From Candidatus Methanocorpusculum equi (GTDB taxonomy: Archaea; Halobacteriota; Methanomicrobia; Methanomicrobiales; Methanocorpusculaceae), in contig JAGHSU010000016.1 in assembly GCA_018065685.1 (NCBI GenBank), forward strand, positions 1 to 5,346: a stretch of 5,346 nucleotides of DNA. Direction: 5' to 3'. A program made the translations under genes and the position numbers. Each line of letters starts with the position of its first letter. Position 1 is the stretch's first letter. Positions 4,726 through 5,346 of this stretch are shown here, one piece after another. The notes beneath the pieces are model-generated. The model saw nothing but the letters and a program-made list of their open reading frames with translations. It was not told the DNA's origin and searched no databases.

Positions 4726-5346
4726 TAGGACCTGAGAGAGTAATTCTTCGCGGGGAAAACCGCGAGTACTTTGTCCGTCTGGGGGAGGGAAAACTTTCCA
4801 CTGATATGGGCATGATTGATCTGGAAGCCGCAGCATTGTGCGAGGAAGGAGAGACGGTATTAACTCATCTTGGAAAAGAGTTTGCTGTAATCCGCCCGAA
4901 AGCAGGGGATTATTTCTCTCACGGAAAACGCACAGGCGCCCCGATGATGCCAAAAGATATCGGAATCGTTATGGCATATACCGGAATGTGCGCACGTGAC
5001 CGGGTGCTTGATGCAGGAACCGGGTCCGGAATTGCGGCGATTTACTTCGGAGGATGCGCACGTGAGGTTGTGACCTGCGAAGTGCGCGAGGATTTTTCAA
5101 GGGTTGCAGGAGGAAATATCTCCGATGCAGGGCTTTCCAATGTTGAATGCCGCGCCTGTGATATCCTTGAGGTAACGGATGGCCCCTATGACATCGTGCA
5201 CCTTGATATGCAGATTGAAGCGCTTCATGTTGAGCACGCGTATTTGCTTCTCAGGAAAGGCGGGTATTTTGCATCATATACGCCGTTTCTGGAACAGACA
5301 TTTACGGTCATAGATGCAGCAGAGAAGCTCTTTGGTAAAGAGCATG
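4722..5346 (+). CDS. trmI: tRNA (adenine-N1)-methyltransferase, TrmI family, 3'-truncated by the window edge
   Basis: The frame opens with ATG 4722-4724, overlapping the NAC stop as ATGA, and stays open to the window end: 208 residues of an expected 240-260 or so. No strong ribosome site precedes it, which suggests translational coupling to NAC. Known family role: SAM-dependent formation of m1A at tRNA position 58, and also 57 in archaea. Seen: an N-terminal small beta domain (about 1-70) with the GK.STD.G.I pattern, then RTGAPMMPKDIG (70-81), which matches the family's (K)R.PQ...PKD.G segment. SAM motif I is VLDAGTGSG (95-103), the acidic ribose-binding residue is E120 in VTCEVRED, and DIVHLDM (157-163) is motif IV. 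ASYTPFLEQ (184-192) corresponds to the family's AYxPxxxQ. After motif IV the usual PW is absent (DMQIEALHVEHA). Another SAM-dependent RNA methylase of the same clan is possible but less likely. Confidence 0.9.
   Translation, partial: MIGPERVILRGENREYFVRLGEGKLSTDMGMIDLEAAALCEEGETVLTHLGKEFAVIRPKAGDYFSHGKRTGAPMMPKDIGIVMAYTGMCARDRVLDAGTGSGIAAIYFGGCAREVVTCEVREDFSRVAGGNISDAGLSNVECRACDILEVTDGPYDIVHLDMQIEALHVEHAYLLLRKGGYFASYTPFLEQTFTVIDAAEKLFGKEH

Overview
The window looks like chromosomal DNA from a euryarchaeal methanogen, most likely of the Methanomicrobiales type; that placement comes from protein similarity as I recognise it, not from a search. The evidence is archaeal AMP phosphorylase, a RecJ/GAN-type DHH nuclease, a stand-alone archaeal PUA-domain protein, archaeal NAC and an archaeal TrmI-type tRNA methyltransferase. 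TATA-like promoter elements and oligo-T terminators fit too. I see no phage, transposon, CRISPR or RNA gene.

Layout: 1-870 is the 3' part of an AMP phosphorylase gene (its start lies before the window). After a 51-bp gap with a TATA-like box framed by a short inverted repeat, 922-2139 encodes a secreted, C-terminally membrane-anchored protein built from four beta-sandwich (PEGA / carboxypeptidase-regulatory-like) repeats. An oligo-T tract and a strong hairpin in 2140-2219 separate it from a convergent minus-strand gene (2220-2417) for a 65-residue protein with two membrane segments. A divergent intergenic region (2418-2562) follows. Then comes a tight plus-strand operon to the window end: RecJ-like DHH/DHHA1 nuclease (2563-3966), PUA-domain protein (about 3950-4393), NAC (4390-4725) and TrmI (4722 to past the end). 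Its last two junctions are 4-base ATGA stop/start overlaps, and its first junction is also an overlap.

Functional reading: AMP phosphorylase starts the archaeal AMP-to-RuBisCO salvage route. The right-hand operon combines a replication/repair (or RNA-processing) nuclease with RNA-binding, nascent-chain chaperone and tRNA-modification proteins, an information-processing group. The middle section (surface protein plus small membrane protein) is the least explained part. It also carries the oddest non-coding structure: a 15-bp imperfect direct repeat on both sides of the small gene, one copy overlapping its start codon and the other its terminator hairpin. I found no clear previously undescribed system; the middle section is the best place to look further.
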